Assembly (NCBI RefSeq): GCF_021869535.1
Contig: NW_026262712.1
Span: 65,876,100-65,940,099, forward strand
Source of the DNA: Mytilus californianus
Lineage: Eukaryota; Mollusca; Bivalvia; Mytilida; Mytilidae
DNA length: 64,000 nt
Reading direction: 5' to 3'
Shown here: in pieces, positions 43,762-55,570 of the stretch
How positions within the stretch are numbered: the first letter of the stretch is position 1
Layout: each line of letters begins with the position of its first letter
Made by a program: the position numbers and the translations under genes
The notes under the pieces: model-generated
Told to the model about the DNA's origin: nothing
Seen by the model: the letters and a program-made list of their open reading frames with translations, nothing else
Database searches by the model: none

Positions 43762-44990
43762 ATATATATATATATATATATATAGCATTCTTAAAATTAA
43801 TTTAAACAGAATGACTTATCATGAATAAAAACATTTACAAAAAAAAAAAGAAAAAAAAAACAATTTACAAAATATCATTCATTATTAATACAATGTCTTT
43901 AAAAAACTATAAAACTTACCTTTCATCATTTTCAACTATATGATGAGGAACAGTAAATTTCAAACTGTATTTATCCGGGATTTTTTCTCTAAAATTATAT
44001 TTGATGCTGCATCTATTTTTAGTTATGACTCTACTTACAATTTCTATTGATTGTGTAATACAGATCTGAATTTGGATTGTGATTATATATTTGACATAGT
44101 ATAGGTTTCTGACACAGAATGAATGTGGTATAAGAACTGAAAAATTCAAACTGAACATTTACCTATTTTGGTCCAATATCCAAAATCTAAATACATAGTT
44201 AGATTCAGCATATCAAAGAACCCCAAGAATTCAATTTTTGATGACATCAAACAAAGTTTAATTTTGGACCCTTTTGACCCCAATGTGGACCAATTTGATA
44301 ACGGGGCCAAAAATCCATTAACTAAATACATAGTTAGATTCAGCATATCAAAGAACCCTATATTTTTGGTGAAATCAAACACAGTTTAATTCTGGACCCC
44401 GATTTTGACCAACTTGAAAACTGGACCCAAAATAAAAAATTGGAATACATGTTTAAATTCAGCATATCAAAGAACCCCTTATGTTCATTTTTTGTTAAAA
44501 TCAAACAAAGTTTAATTTTGGACCCTTTGGACCTTAATGTGGACCAATTAAAAAGGGCCTAACACCCAAAATCTAAATACACGGTTAGATTCGACATAAT
44601 AAAGAACCCCAAATAATTCAAGACTTTGAATTAAACCCCATTGAAATTTGTCAAGAAATAAACAATTTATACGAAGTCTTAGAAAAGTATTGTTTGTGGC
44701 CCCTGTTTCCTAAACGGTTAGGACTATAACCCGCAAAATCACTCCCAATCTTCCTTTTTTGGTATAGAATCTTGTGAAACAATTTCATAGAGATCCATAA
44801 ACTTATACTCAAGTTATTGTCCGGAAACTAGAAAATCCTAGTTTTTTTGCCCCTTTTTGGCCCGTAATTCCTAAACCGTTTGGGCCGTAACCCCCAAATT
44901 CAGTCCCAACCTTACTTTTGGGATATAGAACAAAGTTGTACAATTTCATATAGATCCGTACACTTATACACAAGATATTGTCCTGAACCA
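43762..44990 (+). repeat. Modular repeat: TA tract, F, head, A units, B units
   Basis: TA tract to 43783, then TAGCATTCTTAAAATTAATT (repeat F), head with TTCTGACACAGAATGAATGT at 44107, A units to 44640, B units to 44990. It continues the repeat broken off at 33212. Confidence 0.85.
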
Positions 44991-44995
44991 AGAAG

Positions 44996-45320
44996 AATAA
45001 AATTGAGAATGGAAATGGGGAATATGTCAAAGAGACAACAACCCGACCAAAGAGCAGATAACAGCCGAAGGCTACCAATGGGTCTTCAACACAGCGAGAA
45101 AATCCCGCACCAGGAGGTGAGCCTCAGCTGGCCCCTAAATATAAATGTGTACTAGTTCAGTGAAAATGGACGTCATACTTAACTTCAAAACATATAAACG
45201 AACTAAAATTAAAAAACATACAAGACTAACAAAGGCCAGAGGCTCCTGACTTGGGACAGGCGCAAAAATGCGGCGGGATTAAACATGTTTTGTGAGATCT
45301 CATCCCTCCTCCTTTACCTT
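44996..45320 (-). repeat. 3' tail of retroelement K (5'-truncated)
   Basis: Minus strand end CCCCATTTCCATTCTCAATT at the left. It shares CTGACTTGGGACAGGCGCAA and AATGCGGCGGG with 16640-16680. It interrupts a B unit of the modular repeat. Confidence 0.85.
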
Positions 45321-46040
45321 TTTTATGCTTGTTTAGCCCCTCTTGGGCCCTAATTCCTATACAGTTTAAGCCATAACCCCCAAAATCAATCCCAAACATT
45401 CTTTTGTGGTATGAAACCTTGTGGTGTAATTTCATAGAGATCCATACACCTTTATTCAAGTTATTTTCTGGAAACAAAATGTGTTTGGAAGACGACGACG
45501 CATACAACGTCTTAACATAGTACGAACGCAAACATTTTGCTGTCGTATAAAAAGTATTGTTATTCCTAAACGGTTTAGGCCATAACCCCCAAAATCAATT
45601 CCAAACATTCTTTTGTGGTATGAAACTTTGTTGTACAATTTCATAGAGATCCAAAAAAATATTCTCAAGTTATTGTTCGGAAACCTTAATGTTTTGCCCC
45701 TTTGTTAGCCCCTTATTTCCTAAACGGTTTCGGCCATAACGCTCAACATAAACCCATATAACCCCTTTTTATATGGTTTGGAACCCTGTGGTACAATTTC
45801 ATAAATATCCATACACTTATACATAAGTTATTTTCCTGAAGTTAGAACTAGAAACCCAAAATTGCTCCCAACCTTCCTTTTGTGGTATGGAATCTTGTGG
45901 TACAATATCATAGAGATCCATACTCTTATACTCAAGTTATTGTCTGGAAACCAAATGTCTTTGGATGACGGCGACAAAGACGACTACGCTGACAACTCCA
46001 TAACATCATAAGAACGCAAATTGTTTTTGGTCGTATAAAA
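45321..46040 (+). repeat. Modular repeat: B units with two tail pieces
   Basis: B units at about 45335, 45550, 45690 and 45850. Tail pieces with GACGACGACG and ACGAACGCAAA then GTCGTATAAAAAG occur at 45490-45553 and 45965-46040. Confidence 0.85.
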
Positions 46041-46920
46041 AGCAAAAGTGTCGGACAAAAAGTACCGTATCAAACGTTGAAAATATACCCCATAAATTAA
46101 AAGTTTCTAAAATTGAAATATTTACTTATTCAATCATATTTTAATCAATTTCACATGATTAATGAGATAAATTGAATTTTACTTACAAGTAAAAATATAG
46201 AAAAAATCATTTTTACATGGTCATTATTGATTTATCCTTACATTTGTACGAAACGCAATATGTCGACTTATGAAAATTACTTCAAGAAATATCTAAATGA
46301 ACTGTTAATCAAGATGTCAATTGCTGAACTCACATGAATTTTTGTTATTGAACCCTCTTTCCTTTCTTTTTTAAAATTTGTTTTGCTGTTATTAAATTGA
46401 AATATTTTAAATATTTCAAATTGTTTTTAGTCATTTATTATGCTAAATTATAATTATGATTTGCACTTATTTATAAATTTTAACACTTACAGAAAAATGG
46501 TAAGAAAAAGAGAAAGAGCACAATAAGTAAATGAAAATTAGTAGAAATTGGAAGAAATTTTGTTTTTAAAACAATATTTAAAATAAATATGGGAAAAAAA
46601 TAAAAGGTCCATGCCCAAGACGTCACTTACGGACGGAAAAGTCGACAAGATAAAACGCTCTAATTGATTCTAACACAGGCAAGATAACAGATACAGATTC
46701 AGACAATATGTAAACATAAAGGAATCAGTTAATAACTCGTGCCGATTTGGGTTCAGATAATGAGCGTGTTCGAAGGAAGCTATAATTTATTTGAAAGATA
46801 CCTATATGGTCTATATACCCATATGGCACGCCGGTTAATAATCAAATGAGTATTATACTAATATGGTCGGAACATGTTGGTATACATGTATGGTCATGGC
46901 CATACGCGTATGGTCCAAAT
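46041..46920. other. No gene recognised
   Basis: Very AT-rich. Nothing assigned. Confidence 0.45.
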
Positions 46921-46965
46921 ACTCACATTTTACATTACATTTAACATCGAAGTGAATTGCAAAAC

Positions 46966-48200
46966 GACGTAACACGTAGTTAGTTTTTCTGTTATTTGTC
47001 GTGAAATAAACATGAATTGCTCTGACATTCGTATCTCGGGAAAATGTCAGTGAATACGATATCATACTGTTGTCATTATATCCTAGAAATCACTTTTTTA
47101 AATAATGAACAAAGATGCATTTCTGGCATTCGTGGCTACAGACGAGACAGGTACCGTGACTTGACTCTGTTTGTGTAGTTTTGGATAGGAAAAACTACGC
47201 AGCATATTTTAATATTTTAAACATATACCAAAAGTCAAAATGAGTACTGTAATTAATTTGATCAATTGTAAATGGAGTAAAATCCTTATGTACATTGACA
47301 TGCAATGAAGTCGGAAAATTGCATATCAAAGATCATAGCTGCCACAAAGAAATTTTTGAATGCAGTAGTACTTAACGAAATGACGAATAACATGGTACAG
47401 TAAAATAAGAGATATGATGTTTAGATATGAATTAAACTATTTGGTTAAGCAAGTTAGATGTTACTAATCACAGTTAAAAGACAAATGTTTGGTGCATTCA
47501 TCAGTGAAGTTCAAGCCTTTTTAAATATTGCATAAATTGTTAATTTCAAATATCATATAGGATATATAATTTTCAATTTCCATATAGACAAACCAGTCAT
47601 TTTTTTTTTTTTTTTTTTGGCGAAACGTTTTCGCGTCGTTGTAAATATCGTATATCAGCTCAATATTCCTTTAAGGTAAATTAAAAACTTAACAGAATTT
47701 TGCCGTGCACTTTTTTTCATTTCTCAAGAAGGTGCCAAAAAAGACTAAGTTGGGAAAGAGTTTTGAGAACTTCCCCACAGGTAATGATTGAAGTTAACTG
47801 TATTGATTGACATGGACAATAGATGGACAATAGATACCTGACAATAATTGGTGATTTAAACTGTGTATATGAGTGGACCATAACATGCGAAACTCAACTG
47901 TTCGTTAATTTTATCATCTTCTACAGGGACGAAAAAAAGTGCACTGCAAAATCCAGTTAAGTGTTAAATTTTCCAAAACATACAATGCATTTGAATTATA
48001 TTTATCTAGGGCATGTTATGCATTAAAACTGTTCCAGATGCACAGGTTTGTCTGTGCTCTGAGTAAATTTTGTGGTGAAAACGCAGCCATTTTAGCCAAA
48101 GGGTCCACATGAACCTTTAGCGCGAGGAAGATAGTTTGTTGACGGAAATGGCACATAATGTACAAACTGTTACTTTGGTTGGCAAGTATATAATTCTAAA
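46966..48200 (+). repeat. Dispersed repeat G, copy 2 (with insertion)
   Basis: Paralogue of 30508-31225, preceded by a stub of the 12-bp minisatellite. It is interrupted at 47671-48120 by a fold-back element and near 47500-47570 by a shorter extra piece. It also has an 18-T run at about 47599. Confidence 0.8.
47671..48120. mobile_element. Fold-back element L, copy 1 (left arm shortened)
   Basis: The right arm ends CACATGAACCTTTAG. The left arm begins TTAAGG and then jumps into the inner arm sequence, missing about 150 bp relative to copies 2 and 3. The inner arms pair (ATTTTGCCGTGCACTTTTTT with AAAAAAAGTGCACTGCAAAA). Confidence 0.7.
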
Positions 48201-48275
48201 AGCTGTGTTTTGTGTTGTAAATAAAATATTCAATAATCTGTTCGTCATAATTAACCGCGTTATGATCTGTCCTAT

Positions 48276-48862
48276 TTAAGGTTCATCTATACACTTTAAC
48301 AAAAATGGCTGTGTTTACACCATGAATTTTTTTCTGAGTACAGACAAAATTGTGTAATTTTAAAAGTTTTAATGCCTGGCAGCACCTAGATAAATAAATG
48401 TAACATCCAATTTATGTTCTAAAAAGTTAAAACACTTTATGGATTTTGATGAACATTTTCTTTGCTTGCCACAGAAGATGGTGAAATAAACAAACACCCG
48501 AGTTTTCTTTGATACAGTCCACTCATTTACACTATTTAAATCACCTTTGTTGTGAGTAGATTGTCCCTCTATTGTCCATATCAATCAATATGATACAATA
48601 CAATCATTACCTGAGGGGGGCCATCTCAAAGATTTCACATGACTATGTTTATTTTTACTCAACCTGTGGCAAGGAAAGAAAATGTTTAGCAAAATCCGCA
48701 AAAGTTTTTTTCTTTTTAAAGCACAAAATGAATACAACTTGTATATATATAGGTGCTGCCAGGATTTAAAACTATTAGAACTACACAGTTTTGTCTGTAT
48801 TCAGAGAAAATTTCATGGTGTAAACACAGCCATTTTTGTGGAAGTGTATAGATGAACCTTAA
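48276..48862. mobile_element. Fold-back element L, copy 2, flanked by TTAA
   Basis: TTAAGGTTCATCTATACAC at the left and GTGTATAGATGAACCTTAA at the right, with long inverted arms (about 250 bp each) including AAAAATGGCTGTGTTTACAC. 587 bp including both TTAA. No protein is encoded. Confidence 0.8.
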
Positions 48863-49075
48863 AGACAGTTTCGTTTATATATACATATACGTGGTGAAAT
48901 AATGATCATAGTAAAATTTGCAAATTGTAAGCTTTAACATTTTTAACATATAAATATATAAATCAAAATAAAATAGAATAAAGTAACTTATAATTTGATT
49001 GTTGAAAATTATTAATCAACATTTGCTCCGTATACAATGAACACTTCTATCACAAGCTAACAATCGGATGTATTG
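48863..49075. other. AT-rich spacer
   Basis: Nothing recognised. Confidence 0.4.
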
Positions 49076-49077
49076 AA

Positions 49078-49195
49078 AAAAGTAAAATCAGAAAAATACT
49101 GAACTCAGAGGAAATTTTAAAAAGGAAAGTCCCCAATCAAATGGCAAAATCAAAAGTTCAAACACATCAAACGAATGGACGAAATTTGAAATACA
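49078..49195 (-). repeat. 3' tail of repeat J (5'-truncated)
   Basis: Reads in reverse with CATTCGTTTGATGTGTTTGA and ends GATTTTACTTTT, as at 7868 and 26570. Confidence 0.75.
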
Positions 49196-49272
49196 TCATT
49201 ACACTTATTGGCATTACACGTTCGCAATTATCAAGTTTAGAGATTTACGATTTATCAAAAGTTTTAATAGTC

Positions 49273-49863
49273 TTAAGGTTCATCATAACAAATGGACAAA
49301 AATGGCTGTATTTCCACCTCAAAAACTACTCTGAGTACATACTGACCTTTGCAGCAGGAAACGATTTAAAGCCTGGCATCCACTAGATATATAAAAGTTT
49401 AATGCATTTTGTGTTTCAGAAAGATAAAATCTTTTTTGGATTTTGATGGACATTTTTCCTTCCTTTAGAAGCTGTAAAAATAAACTAAGTTTGGATAAAA
49501 CTTTGAGATGCTCCCTCTCAGGTAACAACTGTATTGTATTATATTGATTGATATGGACAATCGACAGACAATAGGTATCTACGCAACTATAGGTGAGTTT
49601 AAAGGGTTTAACTGAGTGGACAGTATCAAAGATATTCAGGTGTTTGTTTATTTTTTCACCTTCTGCAAAAACGAAAAAAAAAATGCCCATCAAAATCGAA
49701 AAATGATTTTATCTTTCTGAAACACAAAATGCATTTAACTTTTATATATCTAGTGGTTTCCAGGCCTTAAAACTTTCAAAACTGCACAGGTAAGTCTGTA
49801 CACAGAAGAGATTTTGAGGTGTAAATGCAGCCATATTTGTCCATTTGTTATGATGAACCTTAA
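49273..49863. mobile_element. Fold-back element L, copy 3, flanked by TTAA
   Basis: TTAAGGTTCATCATAACAAA at the left and TTTGTTATGATGAACCTTAA at the right, with inverted arms of about 280 bp. 591 bp. It matches copy 2 in arm order (GGCTGT..., CAGG/CCTG box, AAATGCATTTTG box). Confidence 0.8.
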
Positions 49864-50635
49864 GAGAAGGAAATATCACATTAACTTACATTTTCTGTGT
49901 CAAATATATTATCCTGTTCGATCAATACCACTTCCTGTTGTAAAACTTCCGTTTAATTGGATCATATTACTTTTTTGTCTCAAGTCAGTAGTCTTTGTGT
50001 TGGTTTTGTCAAGGTAAAATAGGTGGGAGTTTTTTACACTCCCTGTCATCTAATATGCAACACCTGACATTAAATCACTTTAATCATTTTGTACATTTTG
50101 GTACACTTACTTTTTGAAGTCATGATAAACACAAATCATGATCGAAATCAAGATCTTCTGTTGTCAAATTAATTTTCCTGCAGCACACCTTTTACAGTAG
50201 TTTATTAATCAAAATTTATATTTGTATTGATAAATCTTCCTGTGAAATAGGTTTATAGTGTATTAATACGAAAGTATAATCATATTGATAAATCTTCCGT
50301 AGAAATTGCTTTAATATTTCTACGTTTATGTTAGTTCAGTGATTATCAGTATTCTCTTGATTCAAAATAAGTGAATTTATCTTAAAATAGACGTCGGTAT
50401 TTGTGCTTGTGTAGCAAATAACCAACCGGACAAGGAGAACTACAATCGTGTCGTTAGTATAAAAATGTGACTTGATGCAATGCAAATGTTGTCAAATGAC
50501 AAAAGGCAAAGGAAACCATACAACGCCTTATTATGTTTGTTCCTCTCCTCAAGTAAAGGGCATGTAATTCAGTGTTTGTCGTTTGTTGCTGCTTATCATA
50601 TTTGTTTTAATTGATTGTTTTGTACATACATTGCT
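49864..50635. other. No gene recognised
   Basis: AT-rich. Nothing assigned. Confidence 0.45.
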
Positions 50636-50639
50636 TGGT

Positions 50640-50815
50640 TTATTTTTTCAAGGCCGTACGGCGACCAATAGTTGCTAATACACTCGTAAGTCATGAACAC
50701 TTCAGTATAACTTACGATCAATTTTAATCGTAAGATTTTTTGTGAAAAAAGTCGCTGGTGGATAGCTGTCTCATTGGTAATCATACAACACCTTCTTATT
50801 TCTCTATAGTTAAAG
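50640..50815 (+). repeat. Dispersed repeat H, copy 2
   Basis: AAGGCCGTACGGCGACCAAT, then GATAGCTGTCTCATTGGTAA, TCATACAAC and CTTCTTATTTCT. The same parts are in reverse at 53605-53745. Confidence 0.65.
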
Positions 50816-50890
50816 AAACAGAGTGAAACTGGTGCAGCGAAAACAATAGAAAACAAATGGAAAAGTGACTCTTCAAGTAATTAAGGAAAG

Positions 50891-50997
50891 GATATAAGCC
50901 GATAACAGTCCATTCGGTAAAATATTGGACAGGTCTGAGGCCGCAGGCCGAAGACCTGTTCAATATTTTACTGAATGGACTGTTAGTGGCTGATATC
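50891..50997. repeat. 107-bp imperfect hairpin
   Basis: GATATAAGCC...ACAGTCCATTCGGTAAAAT pairs with ATTTTACTGAATGGACTGT...GGCTGATATC around a GC-rich loop GGCCGCAGGCC. Probably a MITE or the end of one. Confidence 0.7.
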
Positions 50998-51216
50998 TTA
51001 CTTAAAACATTGTTTCGCTTGTCAAAGAAGGTTAAAAAAGTAAACAAATACAAACTTTTGTTAAGATATATTGTCATAAAGTATGTAAATTGTTTTGGGT
51101 AAAAATTTTATTAATAATATCCTATATTTTGGCCCCTTTAAACAGAAATTCTACTTAAACAATGATAGAATAAAGTACAGTTGAAGGTAAACTACATGTA
51201 CATGAAGACCTAGTAC

Positions 51217-51501
51217 ATGTGTATCATACTTTTTGCGTGCGCTAGGACATCATTATATATTTTCCGTGAATTCCTTCACATGCGTTTGGTTAAAATGGAT
51301 AAAGATGATGAAAGTATATTCTCAATGCAAAATCCATTCCGAAAAGAAGATAGCGGTGTCGAATATAATGATTTTGTTGTTTCAAACTTTGGATTAAATT
51401 CAAGTCTGTGTTCAAATATATCCGATTGCAGTGCGGACAACGAGGAGGATTTAGTTATAGCAGTTAATTATGGCAAGCTTTATATATATTTTAAAATGTA
51501 G
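51217..51501 (+). CDS. Hypothetical ORF, possible first exon
   Basis: The most gene-like part starts at MDKDDESIFSMQNPFRKEDS (51292), acidic and balanced in composition, and ends with EEDLVIAVNYGK before falling into TA-rich sequence. No family is recognised and no clear splice donor is seen. Confidence 0.2.
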   Translation: MCIILFACARTSLYIFREFLHMRLVKMDKDDESIFSMQNPFRKEDSGVEYNDFVVSNFGLNSSLCSNISDCSADNEEDLVIAVNYGKLYIYFKM

Positions 51502-52010
51502 ACCTCTCCTATTACTTCCTTCTTCCTTCTGGGGTTTTATTTCTTATTAGGCAAATGAGAAAAAAAAATGAAAAACACATGAAGCATGAAGACAGGTTCA
51601 CGTTGAAGAAAAATGTTCAACCAAATCGAGTGCACCGCACTCGATTTTATTTCAAATACTCTATTAAAAATTATGAATAATCACTCATGAAGAGATAACA
51701 AGCGTGCAAGTAGTTTACATTATTTTGTTGTTCATCGGAATTCCTCCATTTTATATTATTTTAATGAATTTTAAGAGAATTATGATCCAAATATTATATA
51801 TCTTTTACTTGCAAAAATGAATTAATATAGTTTCAATATCTAAATTCATAGCCACAAAATATCCAGAGATCAAGAAATCGATCAGACGTATTCACCTACT
51901 ATACATGAAAAAATATATTGATTCATAATTTCCCCTATTCCTCGTTCATAGAAATTGACCTTGACTCGGCGGTTGTCTTGCAAGAGACCGTTACTGTTTA
52001 CCCAAACCGG
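51502..52010. other. No gene recognised; one short hairpin
   Basis: Perfect 11-bp stem AAATCGAGTGC/GCACTCGATTT with loop ACC at 51623-51647. Otherwise unassigned. Confidence 0.5.
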
Positions 52011-52015
52011 ACAAC

Positions 52016-52290
52016 ATGAATACCCCCTCCTTTTCACGTTTGTTCTGCAAGGTTCGTGTCGCTCATTTTTTAGTTTATTTGCGTGTTGCTGTCATTTTTT
52101 CTTTTTTTTTCATGTTTAGTACCGAAATATATTTTTGTCCCTCGATTTCCATTTGCAAACAACACTTTCTTTTTTTTTCTTTCAAAACAAAGCATTGTAA
52201 GTGTACATATCCTTGTTTTTGTGCTTAATGTATGTTTATTGTATTCAATCAATTTTACTTTTGAGATCTTTTGTCTTTCGCTAACACCAC
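52016..52290 (+). repeat. Dispersed repeat M, copy 1
   Basis: Shares TCATTTTTTAGTTTATTTGC, GTACCGAAATATATTTTTGT, CCCTCGATTTCCATTTG and AAAGCATTGTAAGTGTACAT with 54400-54625. ORFs here (70, 81 codons) are the repeat. Confidence 0.8.
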
Positions 52291-53600
52291 AAATATTAAG
52301 AACGAAGCTTCAGTTTATAACATTTTAAAGAATTCTATTTCATTTTGTAATGGTTTTTTTTCAATTTCCCTGTGTTGTTCCCAACAATCCACAGGCAAAA
52401 TTCAAGATCAAGCTGACCATCTACTCTTTTGACGAAGTATTTATGAACAGCAGATTAATTATTATAAAAAGATCTTGAATAAAGTTCATCCAGATTTATG
52501 TTTTAAGTCATTGGATACGCACGTCTTTCTTGTAGAGGGATTGAAAAAATGTCTTTTTGTGTCTTTAAGTGGTATTTTGGGAGAGAAAAAAAATGAGTAT
52601 TATGCATATATGTAGCATCGTCAGGAGACAAAAGGAGGTACACAAAAGAGTTCTTCAAGAACGATAACTCTATAATAAATTTGGCCTTGAACCACTTTTG
52701 ATACTTTACTTTCAGCAGGGGATATTTTGACCGATAACACAATTGAGGTAGGCAAGTGATTATTTATCAAAATACCACATTGATAACAATCCTCAGGCAT
52801 AATATTAACGATTTAAATATGTTTTGTAACAAACAAAAGTGTAAAAGTGTAAGTGGTCCATAATCACCACTCGCGTTGATGAAATTCATCTTGCAAGACT
52901 GTCAAGGATGTAAGAAACAATCCTCGTCGTCAATGCTAATCATTGTTTTGACCTTGCAAGACCCTCATGTGTAGTCAAGGTTGTTAAAAATCCTCCCTCT
53001 CATGGGTAAAGATCCTTAAAAACCACCCTCAATCAGTTATACATGGATAGTCAATGTCGTTTAAAAAACCAACCTTGTACTTAAGCATCCGTCAATAAAT
53101 TTCACACATTTCTTATTTTTGAATAACAAACCATTTTAATAAAACAGTAATAAAGGACAGAACTCTTTAATAGGTAATTGGACAGAAACAGAAGATCGCA
53201 ACTGAAACGAAAAAGACATTGGAATGTTTTTTATATTTATGATATATTTTTTTAATTTTTATAATTTTTATTCAAGGTATCCATAAATCCTTCATGTTTC
53301 AAATTTTTAAATACTTACAGCCATATTCTGTTCAACTGCAACACCTAAACTCACATGTGTTTAGAATAATTTCTTATTATAATCATACCATACACAATTC
53401 AAAAATATAATTTGATTTCATGATAAGCTTAAATACTATATATAAGTATAGCATATTTGAATATATAGTTTGAGGTGGTCACTGCGCAATTCAGTACGTG
53501 GCAAGCACTGTTTGTTATTTGTATTAAGTAAGACAAGTGTACGTAATTGCATGTGCTAGCACATGGTTTCAATATATATTGAGCATTTCAGCAGATTTAT
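52291..53600. other. No gene recognised
   Basis: AT-rich. Nothing assigned. Confidence 0.4.
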
Positions 53601-53604
53601 ATAA

Positions 53605-53745
53605 AAAAAGAAGATGTGGCATGATTAAAACAACTCTCTCTCCACCAGAGGCAAAAGGACGTAAAGTTAACAACTAAAGATCACCGTACGGCCTTCAACA
53701 ATGAGCAAAACCCATATTGCATAGTAAGCGATAACAGGCCATGAA
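53605..53745 (-). repeat. Dispersed repeat H, copy 3
   Basis: AAGAAGATGTGGCATGATT, AACAACTCTCTCTCC, GATCACCGTACGGCCTTCAA and CAATGAGCAAAACCCATA. Reverse of the H type at 50640-50815. Confidence 0.65.
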
Positions 53746-54370
53746 TTGATAATTGTTAAACAATTAAAATAAAATAAACTAACTAGCCTGATTTTATGTA
53801 CAAAATAATAAATGAAAAGCAGATATGATATACAGCAAGAAACGACACTTTCTTATTTACATACTTGTGATGTTTGTTTATACAAGGTGCATAATAATAT
53901 AATATATCATAAAAAGAACAAGACAGTTAGGTTTCAATCATGTGATAAAATTTAGATAACATATTGTTTTCAACTATTAAAACATAATTAAGATTTTTAG
54001 AATCATGTTTTAATATTTCTTGAAAATATAAAACAATCATTTATATATGAATATCAATAAAATATAACTTTCCTTTGATCTTTGCAGAAACTAATTTGAA
54101 GAAACAGACTATAAAAGCAAAGTGTCATTTATTCCATGATAGGACAAAAATAAATGAGAGTTACCTCTCTTGGCTAAAACACTTTGAATGGAAAATCCCT
54201 ATGTAGTCATATTTTTGGAAAGGGGAATTGCATAGTTTAAAGGGAAAGCCAATAGAATTGCTTAGTGTTTTGAGACAGGTGAAGGTCATAAATTATTGAA
54301 TATTTAGAAAAGATATATGGAAAGTGAAATTTAGTTTTTTTTTCCAGACATAGCTGATATATGTTAATGG
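53746..54370. other. No gene recognised
   Basis: AT-rich. Nothing assigned. Confidence 0.4.
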
Positions 54371-54375
54371 ATCAT

Positions 54376-54625
54376 TACCCTCCTTCCTTTTCTGGTTTGT
54401 TCCTCAAGGGTCGTGTCGATCATTTTTTAGTTTATTTGCGTATTGCTGTCCTTTTTTCTTTCTTTTTTCATGTTTAGTACCGAAATATATTTTTGTCCCT
54501 CGATTTCCATTTGAAAACAACGCTTTCTTTTTTTTTTCTTTCAAAACAAAGCATTGTAAGTGTACATATCCTTGTTTTTGTGCTTAATGTATGTTTATTG
54601 TATTCAATCAATTTTATTGTTGAGA
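54376..54625 (+). repeat. Dispersed repeat M, copy 2
   Basis: Direct-orientation match to 52030-52285, 2.36 kb apart, with few substitutions. Confidence 0.8.
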
Positions 54626-55345
54626 TCTTTAGTGTTTGAAACTATTCATAAAACATTGGAAAGAAACAAATGTAATTCGTATTTTGACGTTATATATAGT
54701 AAAAATACCTTTTTCAATAACTCTCCCTTTTTCACTCAATTCAATGCAGGAAAGGATTTTATTTCAAATTATATAACACAATTATAAACTTATTTAACAA
54801 ACATATGAATAAATCTAGCACCTACGTTTATTCAATTCAAGAGACTACATCGGTTTCTAAAAAAAAACGATCACTACGAACAAAGTGCGAATCGGACACA
54901 CGATTGATTTCTATAACTTGCCGTTACTTGTTCCTTTTTTCTGTTTCTTATATTATTCACCGTCGTTGATAAGCGAAGTTTTGTATTATATTCCTATACA
55001 GGCACTAATATCAGATTATATAATAAAAAAAACTAGCAAATCAACGCCGACACCTGAAAATTATAAAAAAAAATGTTGTAGCCCCTAGTTCATGAAGCAA
55101 ATTCTTGATTTGCACTTTGTACACGGGGTGAGGTTTAGGTTGTTAATCAAATTCTTAATTAGCTATTTTGTCCAAGGAACAATCTGTGGCTTGCACATCA
55201 ACACGTAGTGAAACATCTACTTGATTACCGATTTCTCCTAATCATGATAATAAAATTATTTTACTTGTGATCCTCGTATTGCAGCATGATAAATCAAGCG
55301 TTAGAAGCATTTTTTTTATTTTTTTCATTTTCATTGTAGCTGAAA
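54626..55345. other. No gene recognised
   Basis: AT-rich. Nothing assigned. Confidence 0.4.
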
Positions 55346-55570
55346 ATGATGTTAGGAAGAATGAGAGCAACACAGATGTCGATTTTTATATTCAAAAACG
55401 AACGAGGAGATCAAAAATCTTGTGCAAAATAATGACCTAAAAGCACCAATAACAAAACTTACAACGAGCATTGTCAACGAATTTGGCGCTAAAGGAGACA
55501 ACCCAAAACATGAGAAAAATGGCTGTGAAAAAAGTATTGACACTGGCAGTGTTAAAATCAATTTAACAGT
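55340..55570 (+). pseudogene. Exon-like fragment, unknown family
   Basis: A T-rich tract ending TTTCATTGTAG at about 55339 looks like a 3' splice site. After it one frame reads ENDVRKNESNTDVDFYIQKR. Another frame, from 55390, reads SKTNEEIKNLVQNNDLKAPI, TKLTTSIVNEFGAKGDNPKH and CEKSIDTGSVKINLT. A single frame change around 55390 would join them. It could be a decayed coiled-coil exon. No function is inferred. Confidence 0.25.
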
